This document shows, in pieces, positions 5,471-5,484 of a DNA stretch of 5,484 nucleotides. A program made the position numbers and the translations under genes. Origin of the DNA: Pseudomonadota bacterium (GTDB lineage: Bacteria; Pseudomonadota; Gammaproteobacteria; Burkholderiales; SCOH01); NCBI GenBank assembly GCA_030917985.1, contig JAUPTR010000179.1, positions 1 through 5,484 of the forward strand, written 5' to 3'. The notes below the pieces were generated by a model. The model was not told the DNA's origin, ran no database searches, and saw only the letters and a program-made list of their open reading frames with translations. Within the stretch, counting starts at the first letter, position 1; each line of letters starts with the position of its first letter.

Positions 5471-5484
5471 AGATCGGAAGAGCG
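5471..5484. other. Illumina TruSeq adapter remnant at the contig end
   Basis: AGATCGGAAGAGCG is identical over 14 bases to the start of the TruSeq read-2 adapter and sits exactly at the end of the window. It is almost certainly untrimmed adapter carried into the assembly, not genome sequence. Nothing biological should be read into these bases, and what lies upstream of the PEP-CTERM-like operon is unknown beyond 5470. Confidence 0.93.

Overview
The window looks like chromosomal DNA from a Gram-negative proteobacterium, most likely a betaproteobacterium. This rests on moderately GC-rich codon use, a housekeeping etfB-etfA pair with a 597-residue multi-domain acyl-CoA dehydrogenase (ACAD) beside it, and a PEP-CTERM-like surface protein gene. 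The genus cannot be named from the sequence. The last 14 bases are identical to the start of an Illumina TruSeq adapter, so the window reaches a contaminated contig end.

Plus-strand half (about 1-3771): etfB and etfA touch (stop TAA, then ATG directly) and encode the two subunits of electron transfer flavoprotein. A 153-base gap with a hairpin and a rho-independent terminator separates them from the acyl-CoA dehydrogenase. The three proteins form one functional chain: the dehydrogenase oxidises an acyl-CoA using FAD, and ETF carries the electrons onward, normally to ETF:ubiquinone oxidoreductase, which is not in this window. The dehydrogenase gene ends at a bidirectional terminator shared with the convergent minus-strand genes.

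Minus-strand half (about 5470 down to 3741): two genes for exported proteins run in the same direction, 97 bases apart with no terminator between them. The upstream gene encodes a 263-residue protein with a signal peptide and a C-terminal Pro-Leu-Pro/hydrophobic/Arg-Arg sorting signal of PEP-CTERM type. The downstream gene encodes a 217-residue phage tail collar (microcystin-dependent-protein-like) domain that carries its own signal peptide. Upstream of the pair are a sigma-54-like -24/-12 element with exact spacing and an 8-bp perfect inverted repeat. This fits the published link between PEP-CTERM genes and RpoN with PrsK/PrsR, but it is a prediction.

The metabolic half is ordinary. The more interesting part is the exported collar-domain/PEP-CTERM-like pair and its possible RpoN control. 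No tRNA, rRNA, CRISPR array, insertion sequence or integrase was seen.
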